Source: Candidatus Limimorpha caballi (GTDB lineage: Bacteria > Bacteroidota > Bacteroidia > Bacteroidales > F082). From it: a stretch of DNA of 64,000 nucleotides. Where the stretch lies: assembly GCA_018064605.1 (NCBI GenBank), contig JAGHUX010000008.1, positions 1 to 64,000 of the forward strand, in the 5' to 3' direction. Shown here piece by piece: positions 63,285 to 64,000 of the stretch. Both the position numbers and the translations under genes were made by a program. How positions within the stretch are numbered: the first letter of the stretch is position 1; the number at the start of each line of letters is the position of its first letter. The notes under the pieces were generated by a model. It was not told where the DNA came from and made no database searches. It worked only from the letters and a program-made list of their open reading frames with translations.

Positions 63285-63337
63285 TTTGAGTTTTAGCCAA
63301 AAAGTTAATTTTTTTTCGTTTTTGGCTAAAACTCAAA
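63285..63337. repeat. 19-bp inverted repeat
   Basis: TTTGAGTTTTAGCCAAAAA (63285-63303) and its complement (63319-63337) with a 15-nt T-rich loop. It may terminate transcripts coming from the toxin-antitoxin debris to the right, or be the end of a lost mobile element. Confidence 0.7.
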
Positions 63338-63355
63338 GCAAAAAACTGTCAATTT

Positions 63356-63445
63356 TCATCGACGGGCACCTTTGACAACAATTGGTTTATGACCTTTGGT
63401 GTTTTTCCACTCCGACAAAATTTTTTCAATTTTTCGCCTAAACAT
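63356..63445 (-). pseudogene. N-terminal remnant of a DUF4143-type AAA ATPase
   Basis: A 29-codon minus-strand frame encodes MFRRKIEKILSEWKNTKGHK then PIVVKGARR and stops. This is the characteristic start of DUF4143 ATPases, which continues GARQVGKT (the P-loop). The gene is cut exactly before the P-loop. The 19-bp inverted repeat begins 19 nt further on. Confidence 0.6.
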
Positions 63446-63466
63446 ATTCAGTTGTTTTTCAATATG

Positions 63467-63685
63467 TTATAATTTACAAACACATTTTCCACCCGAGTTT
63501 TTTACAAATCTAACACATTTTCCACCCGAGTTTCGGTTGCAAAAGTACAAAAAATCAAAATCCGCAATTGTCAATAAAGAAACCGCACAATTTTCAAGTC
63601 CGACTTGCTTGATTTTTTCCTTAATGCCATATTTATTGCGAAACAAGAAACCACAAATATTTGTGTCGAGCAGATACTTTGCCAT
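63467..63685 (-). pseudogene. Truncated VapC-type PIN toxin
   Basis: The frame opens like a VapC toxin, MAKYLLDTNICGFLFRNKYG then IKEKIKQVGLENCAVSLLTI, with the first catalytic aspartate in LLDTN. After about 45 residues the PIN fold is lost and the frame runs through two copies of a 33-nt repeat, giving NSGGKCV twice. Full VapC proteins have about 130 residues with three more acidic residues; those are missing, so the toxin should be inactive. Confidence 0.7.
63473..63533. repeat. Two copies of a 33-nt unit inside the truncated toxin gene
   Basis: The 20-nt core CACATTTTCCACCCGAGTTT occurs at 63481-63500 and 63514-63533. A third partial element (TTTACAAA) precedes each copy. The period of 33 keeps the reading frame. 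Confidence 0.8.
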
Positions 63686-63687
63686 AA

Positions 63688-63945
63688 TCAGATTTCAACT
63701 ATTTCACGTTTTTTATTTCTCCCCGACTCGCAAACTTCAACAAATTCATCGGCTGTCAGCCCATCATCAGGCCATGAGGATGAGATTTTATCAAGAACAT
63801 CATCACAATCTTCCGCCGTGATTTTTGGCTCTTTTCTTAACGATATATAAATCAATTCAATAAGGTTAAGTTTAACCTCATTACTTGAATTTTTTATTAA
63901 ATTCCAGTATTTTTTTGCGGCTGGAATTGGCACGATGTCATTCAT
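63688..63945 (-). CDS. Antitoxin of the degenerate VapBC-like pair
   Basis: The 85-residue acidic protein lies 2 nt before the toxin start, the usual antitoxin-first order. It begins MNDIVPIPAAKKYWNLIKNS and ends with a basic stretch (ESGRNKKREIVEI), without a clear ribbon-helix-helix or AbrB motif visible to me. It resembles small helical antitoxin-like proteins found with PIN toxins in Bacteroidota. A TACTTTTG -7 box (minus, 63963-63970) lies just upstream. It is intact although its toxin is broken. Confidence 0.65.
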   Translation of the reverse strand: MNDIVPIPAAKKYWNLIKNSSNEVKLNLIELIYISLRKEPKITAEDCDDVLDKISSSWPDDGLTADEFVEVCESGRNKKREIVEI

Positions 63946-63962
63946 ATCAAAATTTTTATTTG

Positions 63963-63970
63963 CAAAAGTA
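63963..63970 (-). promoter_or_regulatory. -7 box of the antitoxin promoter
   Basis: Minus strand TACTTTTG, exact consensus, 18 nt before the ATG. Confidence 0.45.
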
Positions 63971-64000
63971 CACTAAATTTTTGATTCACACATGTATTCT

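Overview
The window is chromosomal DNA from a member of the Bacteroidota, most likely an uncultivated Bacteroidales species. Three large secreted proteins carry type IX secretion (T9SS) C-terminal sorting domains. A complete Bat (aerotolerance) operon is present. Most promoters fit the Bacteroides form (TTG, 19-21 nt, TAnnTTTG) rather than an E. coli -35/-10, and Shine-Dalgarno sequences are mostly absent. Core genes have moderately high GC at third positions; several accessory islands are clearly AT-richer. Translation starts were moved inward where the longest frame ran into a neighbouring gene or lay upstream of the promoter.

Layout. 1-6.7 kb: tRNA-Asp and a minus-strand operon kdsC-like, ubiA-like, maf, surE, lpxB, comEC (LPS/envelope plus nucleotide housekeeping). 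6.8-15.3 kb: plus-strand Bat operon (MoxR ATPase, DUF58, BatG-like, BatA, BatB, BatC, BatD, BatE) behind a perfect consensus promoter. 15.4-18.4 kb: T9SS-exported beta-propeller protein, then a convergent 39-residue lipoprotein gene. 18.6-24.5 kb: ung, rdgB, alaS, an M23 peptidase, a MerR regulator and an unknown membrane protein. 24.5-25.0 kb: debris of an RHS protein. 25.2-29.9 kb: hisS, an AT-rich restriction-modification pair whose nuclease closely resembles EcoRV, and a lone hutH. 30-37.3 kb: two small membrane proteins, a nucleotide-kinase-like protein, an M20 amidohydrolase, manA, a TlpA / DUF6029 / Omp28 envelope set and initiator tRNA-Met. 37.4-40.6 kb: era, der, an S4-domain protein and a DUF985 cupin. 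40.6-52.1 kb: M6 metalloprotease (T9SS), a TSCPD protein, queA, ddl, a PASTA protein, another T9SS protein, an RluD-type pseudouridine synthase and hldD. 52.4-55.6 kb: a 1074-residue fusion of all parts of an HcnABC/opine-oxidase type amine dehydrogenase. 55.8-64 kb: a selfish-type AAA ATPase, an NtrC/NtrB-type two-component system, a MacB-like ABC transporter operon, and remnants of a DUF4143 ATPase and a VapC toxin with its intact antitoxin.

Functional links. The best regulatory story is at 57-63.3 kb. The ABC operon has a sigma-54-like -24/-12 element and, upstream, two near-identical 19-bp palindromes exactly 22 bp apart, as expected for an enhancer bound by the adjacent NtrC-family regulator. 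Other unusual features are families of short AT-rich tandem repeats placed just upstream of start codons (7.9, 31.0, 32.9, 38.3, 39.6 and 62.3 kb). One pair forms inverted copies on both sides of der.
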